The notes: generated by a model from the letters alone, not told the origin. 9,098 nt of DNA from Candidatus Dojkabacteria bacterium (GCA_003560355.1 PWIP01000005.1:1-9098); one strand, 5' to 3'; shown: positions 1 through 6,518, numbered from the stretch's first letter. Made by a program: numbers and translations.

Positions 1-1
1 C

Positions 2-394
2 GCTGTAGTTTCAGCTGTAGTCGCCTCAGTCGGTATTATAAATACTATGATAATGAGTATTTATGAACAAACAAGAGAAATAGGCATTATAAAAGCAATA
101 GGAGGGTCAAATTTACAAGTACTTGGCATATTTTTAATCCAATCAGGGTTTATCGGGTTTTTTGGCGGGTTATTAGGTTTGTTGATAGTGTATTTAGGTA
201 TGTACTTCTCTGATCCTTACCTAGTAGAAATACTCAGAGATAATAATTTTAATGTTGAGCAATTTTTCCAATTTGATCCTGTTTTGACAACAATAATAAT
301 AATGGCAAGTATATCGGTTGGAATAATTGCTGGGGTATATCCTTCAATAAAAGCAGCAAAGTTAGACCCTGTTAAAGCCCTAAGCTTTGAGTAG
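2..394 (+). CDS. ABC transporter permease, FtsX/MacB family, C-terminal part (5' end outside window)
   Basis: This is the C-terminal 130 residues of an FtsX-like permease, the membrane half of a MacB/LolCDE-type ABC exporter or lipoprotein/peptide transporter. The frame is open from base 2, so the ATG at 47 is internal. The sequence shows the family order: a membrane helix ending in the conserved turn INTMIMSIYEQTREIGIIKA, a second hydrophobic stretch (about residues 47-70), a short extracytoplasmic loop, a third helix (about 100-118), and the C-terminal signature YPSIKAAKLDPVKALSFE. The ATPase and periplasmic domain would lie to the left, outside the window. The substrate cannot be told from this piece. 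The stop codon lies inside the 3' end of the convergent yibE/F-like gene. The family call is secure; the subfamily is not. Confidence 0.92.
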   Translation, partial: AVVSAVVASVGIINTMIMSIYEQTREIGIIKAIGGSNLQVLGIFLIQSGFIGFFGGLLGLLIVYLGMYFSDPYLVEILRDNNFNVEQFFQFDPVLTTIIIMASISVGIIAGVYPSIKAAKLDPVKALSFE

Positions 395-1481
395 TTTTCT
401 TTTGATACATTATCGTCGCTATAAACGTAGTTATCGGTATCGCTGAAACTAAACCTATTGTACCAACTAAAGTTCTCACTATTTCCATACTTACAACTTC
501 TAAACTCAAAACATAATTAAGTGGTAGTTGTGCATTCACAAAAATTATTAACAAAGGCATAGAAGCACCAGTATAGACCAGAACTAATGTGTTAATCATT
601 GAGGCCATATGATCTTTGCCAATACTCATAGCTCTGGCAAAGATTTCCCCTGCTTGAAGTTTTTCACCAACTTCAGAAATTTGCTTAACAATGGCAACTT
701 GAGAAATGGTGATATCATCTAAAACTCCAAGAGTACCAATAATTACACCAGCAAGTAACAAACCTTCAATATTTATAGCGCTATTAACCATTGTAGTTAT
801 GAGCATAGTCTCTTCCAAACCTTGCCCCGTTATATTTGCTGCTCCCATGAAAATAAGGGCTAAAATTCCAGTAATAACAAGTGCTATAACTGTGCTAAAT
901 ATAGCTATAGTAGTTTTTTTATCAAAACCATGAGAAAGATAAAAATTTACAGGAATAATTATAATCGCAGTAACAATGGATATAAAAACAGGACTTGCAC
1001 CTGAAAGTATTTGTGGGATTAAAAATGTAAAAATCATTAAAAATGAAAAAGCCAAACCAAGTACAGCCCCAATAGTTCTTTTTGAAGAAATAATGAGTGC
1101 AAGTACTAAAAAGACCAAAAAGAGAATCAAAAGAACATTTTGCCTATCATAAGAAACAACAGCATAAGATGTTTCTCCATCTGGTGTAACAAATTCAGAA
1201 AGAATCAGCCTGTCTCCCTCAGAATACTCTTGAACTCTCTGATTCTTCAAACTTATAACCTCTACCTCAACAACTTCACCCTTTTCCAAAAGACGAACGC
1301 TCAAGTTTGTTTCAACCTGTGTATCATCCAAACCATCTATTTCTATTTCCTTAGTAGAAATTATTTCCTCAACAATTCCTCTATGATAATTAGCTTCGTT
1401 GCGTTCAAAAGAATACGATATCGCTGTAAAAGAAAAGAATACTAGTAGAAATAGAATTGTTGTTTTTAAAACATTTTTCAT
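372..1481 (-). CDS. YibE/F-like multipass membrane protein
   Basis: A 369-residue integral membrane protein of the YibE/F family (PF07907). The role of the family is not well established; some members have been linked to transport or to membrane protein quality control. An N-terminal hydrophobic segment (about residues 5-24) could be a signal peptide or anchor. A soluble, probably external region of about 85 residues follows, then about seven membrane helices near 115-133, 138-158, 163-182, 190-212, 238-255, 297-317 and 336-358. The motif GVLDDITISQ (252-261) is the family hallmark and sits at the end of a helix, with a conserved amphipathic stretch after it. The ATG start has no Shine-Dalgarno; a candidate -10 box ends only six bases upstream, so the mRNA may be leaderless. 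The 3' end overlaps the FtsX permease gene by 23 bp. Confidence 0.9.
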   Translation of the reverse strand: MKNVLKTTILFLLVFFSFTAISYSFERNEANYHRGIVEEIISTKEIEIDGLDDTQVETNLSVRLLEKGEVVEVEVISLKNQRVQEYSEGDRLILSEFVTPDGETSYAVVSYDRQNVLLILFLVFLVLALIISSKRTIGAVLGLAFSFLMIFTFLIPQILSGASPVFISIVTAIIIIPVNFYLSHGFDKKTTIAIFSTVIALVITGILALIFMGAANITGQGLEETMLITTMVNSAINIEGLLLAGVIIGTLGVLDDITISQVAIVKQISEVGEKLQAGEIFARAMSIGKDHMASMINTLVLVYTGASMPLLIIFVNAQLPLNYVLSLEVVSMEIVRTLVGTIGLVSAIPITTFIATIMYQKKTTQSLGL

Positions 1482-1487
1482 ATATAA

Positions 1488-1516
1488 ATGATATTATTTC
1501 TTTAGAAAAAGAACAA
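1488..1516 (-). promoter_or_regulatory. Candidate promoter of the yibE/F-like gene
   Basis: On the minus strand TTGTTC (1511-1516), a 17-base spacer and TATCAT (1488-1493) form a plausible sigma-70-type promoter. Only six bases separate the -10 box from the ATG at 1481, so transcription would begin at or next to the start codon. It overlaps the plus-strand -10 element proposed for the RNHCP gene. Confidence 0.4.
1489..1497 (+). promoter_or_regulatory. Candidate extended -10 promoter of the RNHCP gene
   Basis: TGATATTAT matches an extended -10 element (TGn followed by TATTAT, five of six consensus bases). No good -35 box is seen at the usual distance. Transcription would start near 1504, about 19 bases before the chosen ATG at 1523. 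Confidence 0.4.
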
Positions 1517-1522
1517 GGTTTT

Positions 1523-1906
1523 ATGAAAAAATCTTTTAAATGTCAAAACTGTGGTTTTTTAGTTGAGGTAGATGGATATATAGGGACAAAAAACAGAAAT
1601 CACTGCCCAGTATGTCTTTACTCAAAACATGTGGATGAGAAAAAGCCAGGGGATAGAAAATCAAGTTGTGGAGGTTTAATGGAGCCAATAGATATTACAT
1701 TTAAAAAGGAAAAACTAGATAAATATGGTAATAAAAAACAGGGAGAACTTATGATTGTTCATAGATGTAAAAGATGTAAAAAACAAATAAATAACAGAAT
1801 AGCAGCAGACGATAATGAAGAAAAAATTATTGAGATTTGTAAAAACAAGGAAGATTTGAAAGAAGTGAAAACTCAGTTGTATGGTATTAGTAAAAACGAA
1901 GACTAA
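1523..1906 (+). CDS. RNHCP domain zinc-ribbon protein
   Basis: A 127-residue protein with the RNHCP domain (PF12647), a small zinc-ribbon-like family named for the motif seen here at residues 25-29. Its biochemical role is unknown; RNA or nucleotide binding has only been guessed from the zinc knuckles. Probable metal ligands are the CxxC pairs C7/C10, C28/C31 and C82/C85, with C49 and H36 as further candidates. The centre (about 50-80) is basic and ends in the run HRCKRCKKQINNR, a typical second knuckle. The ATG at 1523 is chosen because the protein then begins MKKSFKCQNCGF and has AAGG (1515-1518) just upstream. A longer reading from TTG 1457 would start inside the divergent gene and before the proposed promoter. 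The stop codon overlaps the end of the convergent HAD gene by 4 bp. Confidence 0.85.
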   Translation: MKKSFKCQNCGFLVEVDGYIGTKNRNHCPVCLYSKHVDEKKPGDRKSSCGGLMEPIDITFKKEKLDKYGNKKQGELMIVHRCKRCKKQINNRIAADDNEEKIIEICKNKEDLKEVKTQLYGISKNED

Positions 1907-2520
1907 TTTTTAAGTAGCAAGTTTTTCAATTCTTGGACATTATGTACAATATAATCAGGATTGTATTTTTTCAAATTTTTTTCTGAACACAATCCCCAAG
2001 TAACAGCTATTGATTTAATATCAGCCTTTTGGGCAGCCTCTATTTCATTGTTAGAATCGCCAATAATAACGGTATTATTGGTTTTCATAGAATTATTTTG
2101 CATTAAACTAGTAATATAATTAACCTTATCGTGTACTTCCAAATGCATGTCTTCAAAAATCCCTTCAAGACCAAAATCTTTTATTTCTCCAAGTATAGTT
2201 AAAGGACTGTCAGAAGAAAGAAGGTACATTTTTTTGTTTTTACTATGAAGGTTCTTAATTAAATCAACAATATTACTATATGGTTTCGCTTTAGGAAGTT
2301 GAGAAAAAGCTCTAAAATAGGCTTCTCTTTGTTCCTGCATAGTTAAATCTGGCAAATACTTATTGTAAAAATCCATATATGGTTGTTTCCAAGTATCTCT
2401 TAATTCTTCTAAAGAGATAGGTGGCTGGGAAAATTCTTTGAACATAATATTTATTAACTTATGGTGATCTTTTACAGCATCTTTGATAACTCCTGTCCAA
2501 TCCCAAATAATGTTTTGCAT
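1903..2520 (-). CDS. HAD-superfamily hydrolase, phosphoglycolate-phosphatase-like (class IA cap), variant motif I
   Basis: A 205-residue cytosolic haloacid dehalogenase-fold protein, probably a small-molecule phosphatase. Motif I is IIWDWTGVI with nucleophile D7; the usual second aspartate, the acid/base of phosphatases, is T9. Motif II is the serine at 102/103 (YLLSSDS), motif III is K132, and motif IV is GDSNNEIEAA (154-163) with D155 and E159. The helical segment between about 15 and 80 fits a class I cap domain. Length is normal for the family. Because a DxT motif occurs in P-type ATPases and a related DxA in phosphonatases, the protein may still be active but with another mechanism or substrate; substrate unknown. 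It follows the DUF5667-type gene by 26 bp, with AGGAAG (2531-2536) ten bases before its ATG, so the two are likely one operon. Confidence 0.85.
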   Translation of the reverse strand: MQNIIWDWTGVIKDAVKDHHKLINIMFKEFSQPPISLEELRDTWKQPYMDFYNKYLPDLTMQEQREAYFRAFSQLPKAKPYSNIVDLIKNLHSKNKKMYLLSSDSPLTILGEIKDFGLEGIFEDMHLEVHDKVNYITSLMQNNSMKTNNTVIIGDSNNEIEAAQKADIKSIAVTWGLCSEKNLKKYNPDYIVHNVQELKNLLLKN

Positions 2521-2546
2521 AAGAATTTTTCTTCCTAGAGTATCAT

Positions 2547-3251
2547 TTATTGAGCTCTGCCTGGAACATTAGGAATATTTTCTCTTATATCATCCACATC
2601 TATGTCTGGAATCTCTGGAATTCTTTCTGTGGGATCCTGTATATCTGGAAAGTCAGGGATATTAATTCCACGATCCCTTATTTCCTGCATTTTGCCCTCT
2701 GCTTCCTGCATTCTCTCTTTAACATTTTCTATTACTCTCTCCCTCTCCTGTTCTGAAGAAATTGCTTCCATAGCTTCTTCTTGCCCCCGCATACTTTGCT
2801 CCATTGCCTTCTCTATAGCTTCCTTAGCCTGTTCTGGGACTTTTTCATAAACATCCAACAAAACACCCTGATGCTTTGAAGTTGCTTCAGAAACTCTTAC
2901 TAACAAATCATCCACATCCTGTCCTTTAGCTTTAGCTTCTTGGGCTTTCTGCAATGCTGTATTTAAATGTTCTTCATATCGAGTCAACGTTCTTTCAGAT
3001 AGCTCTGTTTCTCCCCTTTGAGACAACTCGTTTACTTCTGCTAATCTTTTTTCAGATAAATAAAGCATGCGTTCAGCTTTTGCTTCTTCACTAAAAGTGA
3101 AAAAGGTTCCAATACTCTCAGACCAAGTTTTTAAAAAGTAAAGAGGATGTCCAGGAAGCATACCAGGCTCTGGCAAATCACTTCCCTGAGCATGTACAGC
3201 TCCTGTAAACAAAAAAACTGCCAAAAGTGTAAACAAAAAAGTCTTTAACAT
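2547..3251 (-). CDS. Exported DUF5667-type protein with coiled coil and Pro-rich tail
   Basis: A 234-residue exported protein of unknown function. Residues 1-22 are a clear signal peptide (MLKTFLFTLLAVFLFTGAVHA, cut probably after A21). Next comes PEPGMLPGHPLYFLKTWSE (27-45) and a highly charged helix with FFTFSEEAKAERMLYLSEKR (50-69), the pattern of DUF5667 (PF18915). Residues about 55-195 are almost entirely Glu/Lys/Ala/Gln-rich helix, probably coiled coil. The tail (198-234) changes to an acidic Pro-Ile-Asp-rich segment with imperfect repeats (IPDFPDI, IPEIPDI, IPNVP). The ATG at 3251 is preferred because the signal peptide then starts properly; an in-frame TTG at 3269 would add six residues. 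No strong Shine-Dalgarno is seen at either. A weak promoter (TTGATT 3313-3318, TAGGAT 3291-3296) is possible, or readthrough from the tRNA gene. Confidence 0.8.
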   Translation of the reverse strand: MLKTFLFTLLAVFLFTGAVHAQGSDLPEPGMLPGHPLYFLKTWSESIGTFFTFSEEAKAERMLYLSEKRLAEVNELSQRGETELSERTLTRYEEHLNTALQKAQEAKAKGQDVDDLLVRVSEATSKHQGVLLDVYEKVPEQAKEAIEKAMEQSMRGQEEAMEAISSEQERERVIENVKERMQEAEGKMQEIRDRGINIPDFPDIQDPTERIPEIPDIDVDDIRENIPNVPGRAQ

Positions 3252-3323
3252 ATTTTTAACGTAAAACAAATTAAATAAACTCTTAACAACATCCTACAAT
3301 AAATGAATAATAAATCAAGGGAA

Positions 3324-3400
3324 TGGTCGGGGAGACAGGACTTGAACCTGCGACCTCTGCTTCCCAAAAGCAGCGTTCTAGCCATCTGAACTACTCCCCG
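3324..3400 (-). tRNA. tRNA-Pro (anticodon UGG)
   Basis: A complete 77-nt cloverleaf on the minus strand. The acceptor stem CGGGGAG pairs perfectly with CTCCCCG, followed by discriminator A and an encoded CCA (3324-3326). The D stem is GTTC/GAAC with the GG pair in the loop. The anticodon stem CTGCT/AGCAG carries the loop TTTGGGA, which gives anticodon TGG with G37, as expected for proline tRNAs. The variable loop is AGGTC. The T stem GCAGG/CCTGT has one G-T pair and the loop TTCAAGT. C1-G72 and A73 are bacterial tRNA-Pro identity features. UGG can read all four proline codons by wobble. Confidence 0.98.
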
Positions 3401-3419
3401 AATAGTGTTAATAGCAGAT

Positions 3420-3447
3420 ATTATACATAAAAAAACTAAAAAGCAAA
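3420..3447 (-). promoter_or_regulatory. Promoter of tRNA-Pro
   Basis: On the minus strand a perfect TATAAT (3420-3425) lies 19 bases before the first tRNA base. A weak -35 candidate, TTTGCT (3442-3447), sits at 16-base spacing. Transcription would start near 3413, giving a leader of about 13 bases. The -35 region overlaps the T-tract of the upstream terminator. Confidence 0.6.
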
Positions 3448-3471
3448 AGAAAAAGGGGAGAATATCTCCCC
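3445..3471 (-). terminator. Rho-independent terminator of the Tic20/DUF4870-like gene
   Basis: Read on the minus strand, GGGGAG (3466-3471), loop ATATT and CTCCCC (3455-3460) form a six-base GC-rich stem followed by the T-rich run TTTTTCTTTT (3445-3454). It lies 31 bases after the stop codon at 3503 and separates this gene from the tRNA. The opposite strand has a poorer T-tract. Confidence 0.85.
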
Positions 3472-3502
3472 CCTTTATTTCTTCTAAACAAGAATAAAAG
3501 CT

Positions 3503-3871
3503 TTAGACAGCATTCATTAACTTAATAGCGTATTCATAAAGCATAGGAATTTGGAATTTTTCGCCACTATTAGCTTTAACCATACCCATAACAATAGCAA
3601 CGAGCATAGCAAGCCATAGTATTGGTACAACACACCATCCAAGAAAAGGGATAATACCTAAAACAAAAGAAACAACGAACATTGCTAGACCAAGAACAGT
3701 ATATTGAGCTCCGTAGTATCTAACAAACTGATCGTCCTTTTCAACAAATAGAAGTATTAAACCGATTAGAGGTATACAGGCGAGAATAGCCTTTGTTTTC
3801 CCTTCCTCGTTAAATTTAATATCCTCAAACTTAACCTGAAGCTTAGCTTCTTTTTCTTTTGGCTCTGCCAT
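3503..3871 (-). CDS. Small Tic20/DUF4870-like membrane protein
   Basis: A 122-residue membrane protein. A charged cytosolic N-terminus (about 1-25) is followed by three hydrophobic segments near 27-43, 56-76 and 79-99. The short sequence VEKDDQFVRYYGAQYT (43-58) between the first two is typical of DUF4870/Tic20-like proteins, as is the GEKFQIPMLYEYA stretch (103-115) after the last helix. Function in bacteria is unknown; plant Tic20 is part of a protein import channel, but that role should not be transferred. The gene stands alone between its own promoter and a terminator. The ATG at 3871 lies about 11 bases after the expected transcription start, leaving no room for a normal Shine-Dalgarno leader. 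Confidence 0.8.
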   Translation of the reverse strand: MAEPKEKEAKLQVKFEDIKFNEEGKTKAILACIPLIGLILLFVEKDDQFVRYYGAQYTVLGLAMFVVSFVLGIIPFLGWCVVPILWLAMLVAIVMGMVKANSGEKFQIPMLYEYAIKLMNAV

Positions 3872-3888
3872 AGACTTTTTATTTAAAA

Positions 3889-3918
3889 ATTATATCTATA
3901 CACTAAAGTATATGGCAA
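3889..3918 (-). promoter_or_regulatory. Promoter of the Tic20/DUF4870-like gene
   Basis: On the minus strand TTGCCA (3913-3918, five of six consensus bases) is followed after 18 bases by a perfect TATAAT (3889-3894). This is the best promoter match in the window. The spacer holds a small inverted repeat, TATAC-N6-GTATA (3897-3912). Confidence 0.65.
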
Positions 3919-3941
3919 TGAATGATAAATTTCAAGAGTAA

Positions 3942-3950
3942 TGGTAAAAT
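3942..3950 (+). promoter_or_regulatory. Candidate extended -10 promoter of the suf operon
   Basis: TGGTAAAAT is an extended -10 element (TGn plus TAAAAT, five of six bases). No clear -35 box precedes it. The predicted start near 3957 leaves a leader of about 22 bases that includes the GGTGG sequence before sufC. No Fur- or IscR-like site was recognised. Confidence 0.4.
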
Positions 3951-3978
3951 AACTTCGTTAAAATAAAACGGTGGTTTG

Positions 3979-4704
3979 ATGTTAGAATTAAAAAATGTCT
4001 CTGCATATATAAATAAAGAAGAGAAGGTGTTAGAAAACATTGACGTACATTTTTCTAAAAATTCTGTTACTTTAATTTTAGGACCTAATGCTGCAGGGAA
4101 AACAACCTTTGCTGAAGTTCTCTCAGGAAGTGAAGATATTAAAACAAAAGGCAAGATTCTTTGGAATGTTAAGGATATAACGAAAAAGAAACTTCATGAA
4201 AGAGCAAAATTAGGACTTTTACTACTCTATCAAAATCCTGTTGAAATACCCGGTGTAAAAATCTTTGACTTTCTTTATGCTTCATATAAATCAGTAGTTA
4301 AAAAAGATATATGTGTTTGGGATTTCCATGAAATTATTTTGAAAAATCTTTCTGTATTAAAACTAAATGAGGAATTTTTACAAAGAAATATCAATGAAGG
4401 GTTTTCTGGTGGAGAAAAGAAAAAATTTGAAATACTACAAATGCTCCTTTTAAAACCAAAAGTCGCTATTTTAGACGAAATAGATTCGGGATTAGACATA
4501 GATTCTGTAAAAGATATTTTTCAAATAGTTAGAGATTATCAAAAAAAAGAAAAAGCAACGATAATATTAATTAGTCATGCCCCTAAAATTCTAAAATATA
4601 TATCTCCTGATCAAGTATTACTCATACAAGGTAAAACTATTAAAGAGAAGGGAGATATTAAATTAGCAAAAAAAATACTAAAAAATGGCTACAAAGAAGA
4701 ATAG
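3979..4704 (+). CDS. sufC: Fe-S cluster assembly ATPase SufC
   Basis: SufC is the soluble ABC-type ATPase that drives conformational changes of the SufBCD scaffold during iron-sulfur cluster assembly in the cytosol. This 241-residue protein is of normal length and has Walker A GPNAAGKTT (35-43), Q-loop YQNP (Q85), signature NEGFSGGEKKKFEILQM (139-155), Walker B VAILDE (162-167, catalytic E167), D-loop SGLDID and switch H200 (ISHAPK). The signature and the DEIDSGLDID stretch are diagnostic of SufC rather than other ABC proteins. Walker A has A38-A39 where Gly-Ser is common, still within GxxxxGK(S/T). The ATG at 3979 is chosen over the adjacent TTG 3976 because GGTGG (3970-3974) is well spaced. 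The end overlaps sufB by 20 bp, implying translational coupling. Confidence 0.96.
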   Translation: MLELKNVSAYINKEEKVLENIDVHFSKNSVTLILGPNAAGKTTFAEVLSGSEDIKTKGKILWNVKDITKKKLHERAKLGLLLLYQNPVEIPGVKIFDFLYASYKSVVKKDICVWDFHEIILKNLSVLKLNEEFLQRNINEGFSGGEKKKFEILQMLLLKPKVAILDEIDSGLDIDSVKDIFQIVRDYQKKEKATIILISHAPKILKYISPDQVLLIQGKTIKEKGDIKLAKKILKNGYKEE

Positions 4705-6022
4705 AGAATTCCCAAAAGGTCTTAATGAGGATATTGTTAAAAGAATATCTGATATAAAAAAAGAACCAAAGTGGATGTTGGATTTTCGTCTTGAATCATT
4801 TGAAAAATTTAAAAAACTCCAAAATCCAAACTGGGGACCTAGTTTAAAAAATTTGGACTTCCAGAACATTAGATATTACACCACAGGGGCGGAGAAAGTT
4901 AATAACTGGGATGAAATACCTAATGAAATAAAAAAAACTTTTGAAAAATTAGGAATTTCTCAAAAAGAACAAAAATTACTTGCTGGAATTTCAACTCAAT
5001 ACGAATCTGAAATAATATATAGTCAGATAAAGGAAAAGTGGAATTCTCTTGGAATTATTTTTGAAACAACGGAACTTGCTCTAAAGAAGTACCCTGAACT
5101 TTTTAAAAAGCACTTCAGCCAATTAGTTCCAAACTCTGATAACAAGTATGCTGCTCTAAACAGTGCTGTATGGAGCGGAGGAACCTTTATTTACGTCCCA
5201 AAAGGTCTGAAGCTAACAATGCCTGTCCAAACATACTTTCGTATAAATACGCAAAATATGGGTCAATTTGAAAGGACGATAATAATAGCAGATGAGGATA
5301 GTGAAATTCACTACATAGAGGGTTGCACGGCACCACAATACATGACAGATTCTTTACATTGTGCTGTAGTAGAGGTTTTTGTTAAAAAAAATGCAAAAGT
5401 AAGATATAGTACAATGCAAAACTGGTCAAAAAACATATACAACCTTGTTACCAAAAGATCTATTGTTGAAAAAAATGGAACAATGGAATGGGTAGACTGT
5501 AATATAGGGTCAAAGGTTACCATGAAATATCCAGCTACAATTTTGAAAGGTGACGATTCAAAAGGGACTTTTCTTTCACTAGGGCTAGCAGATAAAGGAC
5601 AAATAGCAGATTCTGGTAGCAAGATGATACACATTGGCAAAAATACAAAGAGTATTATTAACTCTAGAACTGTGAGTAAAAAAAACGGTTCAAGTATATA
5701 CAGAGGTAATTGTAGAATAAGTAAAAATGCAAAAAACTCACACTCTATAATCAGTTGTGATGGGTTGGTTTTAGATAAAAAGGCAAAATCTTACTCATAC
5801 CCAACAAATGAAGTGGCAAATTCAACAAGTATGATAGAGCATGAAGCTAAAATATCAAAGGTTTCGCAAAATCAACTCAAATATCTAATATCCAGGGGGC
5901 TTTCTGAACAAGAAGCTTCACATTTAATAGTTTCAGGTTTTGTAAAGCCAATTACCGAAGGTTTACCAATGGAATATGCTGTTGAATTAGATAGAATACT
6001 TGATATGTTTGTTGAAAAATGA
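4685..6022 (+). CDS. sufB: Fe-S cluster assembly scaffold SufB
   Basis: SufB is the scaffold subunit that accepts persulfide sulfur and builds the cluster together with SufC and SufD. The 445-residue protein is full length. Its N-terminal helical part holds the usual GISTQYESEIIY (101-112). The beta-helix core includes EGCTAPQY (212-219, C214), VRYSTMQNWSKN (239-250, Q and W retained), ISCDGLVL (356-363, C358) and IEHEA (384-388). By alignment with E. coli, C214 and C358 match the sulfur-entry C254 and the cluster-site C405, and E385-H386-E387 match the conserved E432-H433-E434 segment. The C-terminal helices (LISRGLSEQEASHLIVSGF, 401-419) bind SufC. All recognised functional residues are present. 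It starts within sufC without a visible Shine-Dalgarno and shares ATGA with sufD. Confidence 0.97.
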   Translation: MATKKNREFPKGLNEDIVKRISDIKKEPKWMLDFRLESFEKFKKLQNPNWGPSLKNLDFQNIRYYTTGAEKVNNWDEIPNEIKKTFEKLGISQKEQKLLAGISTQYESEIIYSQIKEKWNSLGIIFETTELALKKYPELFKKHFSQLVPNSDNKYAALNSAVWSGGTFIYVPKGLKLTMPVQTYFRINTQNMGQFERTIIIADEDSEIHYIEGCTAPQYMTDSLHCAVVEVFVKKNAKVRYSTMQNWSKNIYNLVTKRSIVEKNGTMEWVDCNIGSKVTMKYPATILKGDDSKGTFLSLGLADKGQIADSGSKMIHIGKNTKSIINSRTVSKKNGSSIYRGNCRISKNAKNSHSIISCDGLVLDKKAKSYSYPTNEVANSTSMIEHEAKISKVSQNQLKYLISRGLSEQEASHLIVSGFVKPITEGLPMEYAVELDRILDMFVEK

Positions 6023-6471
6023 AGAATATTGATTTAACAAAATTAAAAACGAAGTCATTTTTTACAGTAAATACCAATACCAGTTATTATTTCAAACCAA
6101 ATGAACTGAAAAATATATCCTTAAAAAAAGAATGTCATTTTCAATTTAAAACTTCTAACATCTCCAGTCGTATTGTTTACCGAGCTGTAGCCCAAAAAGC
6201 TGTAGAAATGGATTTAAAAGTAGTTCTAAGTAGTATAGAAGAAAGTATACAGAATGTAGATGTATTTTTAGAAATATACATTTTAAATCTAGATGAGAGT
6301 AATAGTATAAGTATAGAGCCATTTTTAGAAATTCCACAGAAGGAGATAAAATTTGAACATAAGGTGACAATAGGAACACCAAACAAGATTTGGATTAGAT
6401 ATTTAAAAAGCAGAGGATTAACATATAACCAAGCTCTGAAGCTAATTTCCGAAAGTTTTATTACAGGATAG
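6019..6471 (+). CDS. sufD: Truncated SufD-like protein
   Basis: A 150-residue protein occupying the sufD position. Normal SufD has about 400-450 residues, with an N-terminal helical domain, a long beta-helix and C-terminal helices. Here only the last part is recognisable: SSRIVYRAVAQKA (49-61) matches late beta-helix turns, IEPFLEIPQKEIKFEHKVTIG (99-119, given in overlap with the family's P-LEI and HGATVG region) contains H114, equivalent to the E. coli SufD H360 near the cluster site, and YLKSRGLTYNQALKLI (128-143) is the SufC-binding end. The first 45 residues are not recognised. It overlaps sufB by ATGA, and no stop or frameshift remnant of a longer SufD exists, since sufB occupies the space before it. 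It probably forms a reduced partner for SufB. A degenerate non-functional gene is the alternative. Confidence 0.82.
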   Translation: MKNIDLTKLKTKSFFTVNTNTSYYFKPNELKNISLKKECHFQFKTSNISSRIVYRAVAQKAVEMDLKVVLSSIEESIQNVDVFLEIYILNLDESNSISIEPFLEIPQKEIKFEHKVTIGTPNKIWIRYLKSRGLTYNQALKLISESFITG

Positions 6472-6480
6472 TACATCCTC

Positions 6481-6518
6481 TTGAACATTTATTCTGTTTG
6501 GGTATACTGGGGTATACT
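6481..6518 (+). promoter_or_regulatory. lexA promoter with two GTATAC boxes (candidate LexA operator)
   Basis: TTGAAC (6481-6486) and TATACT (6503-6508) at 16-base spacing form a good promoter. An identical eight-base GGTATACT follows at 6511-6518, so GTATAC occurs twice (6502-6507 and 6512-6517) exactly 10 bp apart. Because GTATAC is its own complement, the pair is both a direct and an inverted repeat. LexA genes are commonly autoregulated at operators covering the promoter, so this is the natural candidate; it does not match the E. coli or Bacillus SOS boxes. Confidence 0.5.

Noticed and set aside
706..1445. Plus-strand open frames opposite the yibE/F-like gene
   Set aside because: They are antisense shadows of a well-supported membrane protein and have no recognisable family.
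2550..2850. Plus-strand Ser/Ile/Cys-rich open frames opposite the DUF5667-type gene
   Set aside because: Their composition is what the reverse complement of Glu/Lys-rich codons gives; no start signal or family match.
3897..3912. TATAC-N6-GTATA between -35 and -10 of the Tic20/DUF4870-like promoter as a second LexA operator
   Set aside because: The half-sites are 12 bp apart instead of 10 and lack the outer bases of the lexA boxes; in such AT-rich DNA this can be chance.
5311..5640. Minus-strand open frame within sufB
   Set aside because: It lies fully inside a highly conserved gene and shows no coding features of its own.
6020..6022. UGA recoded to glycine, as in some candidate phyla
   Set aside because: The UGA of sufB falls exactly at the expected end of the protein and all other genes here read well in the standard code.
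6019..6471. SufD shortened by a frameshift or in-frame stop
   Set aside because: The region upstream is fully used by an intact sufB, so there is no place for a lost N-terminal part; a deletion or a genuine short form is the better explanation.
6465..6479. Inverted repeat AGGAT-N5-ATCCT around the sufD stop as a terminator
   Set aside because: The stem is only five pairs and no T-tract follows; the lexA promoter begins immediately after it.
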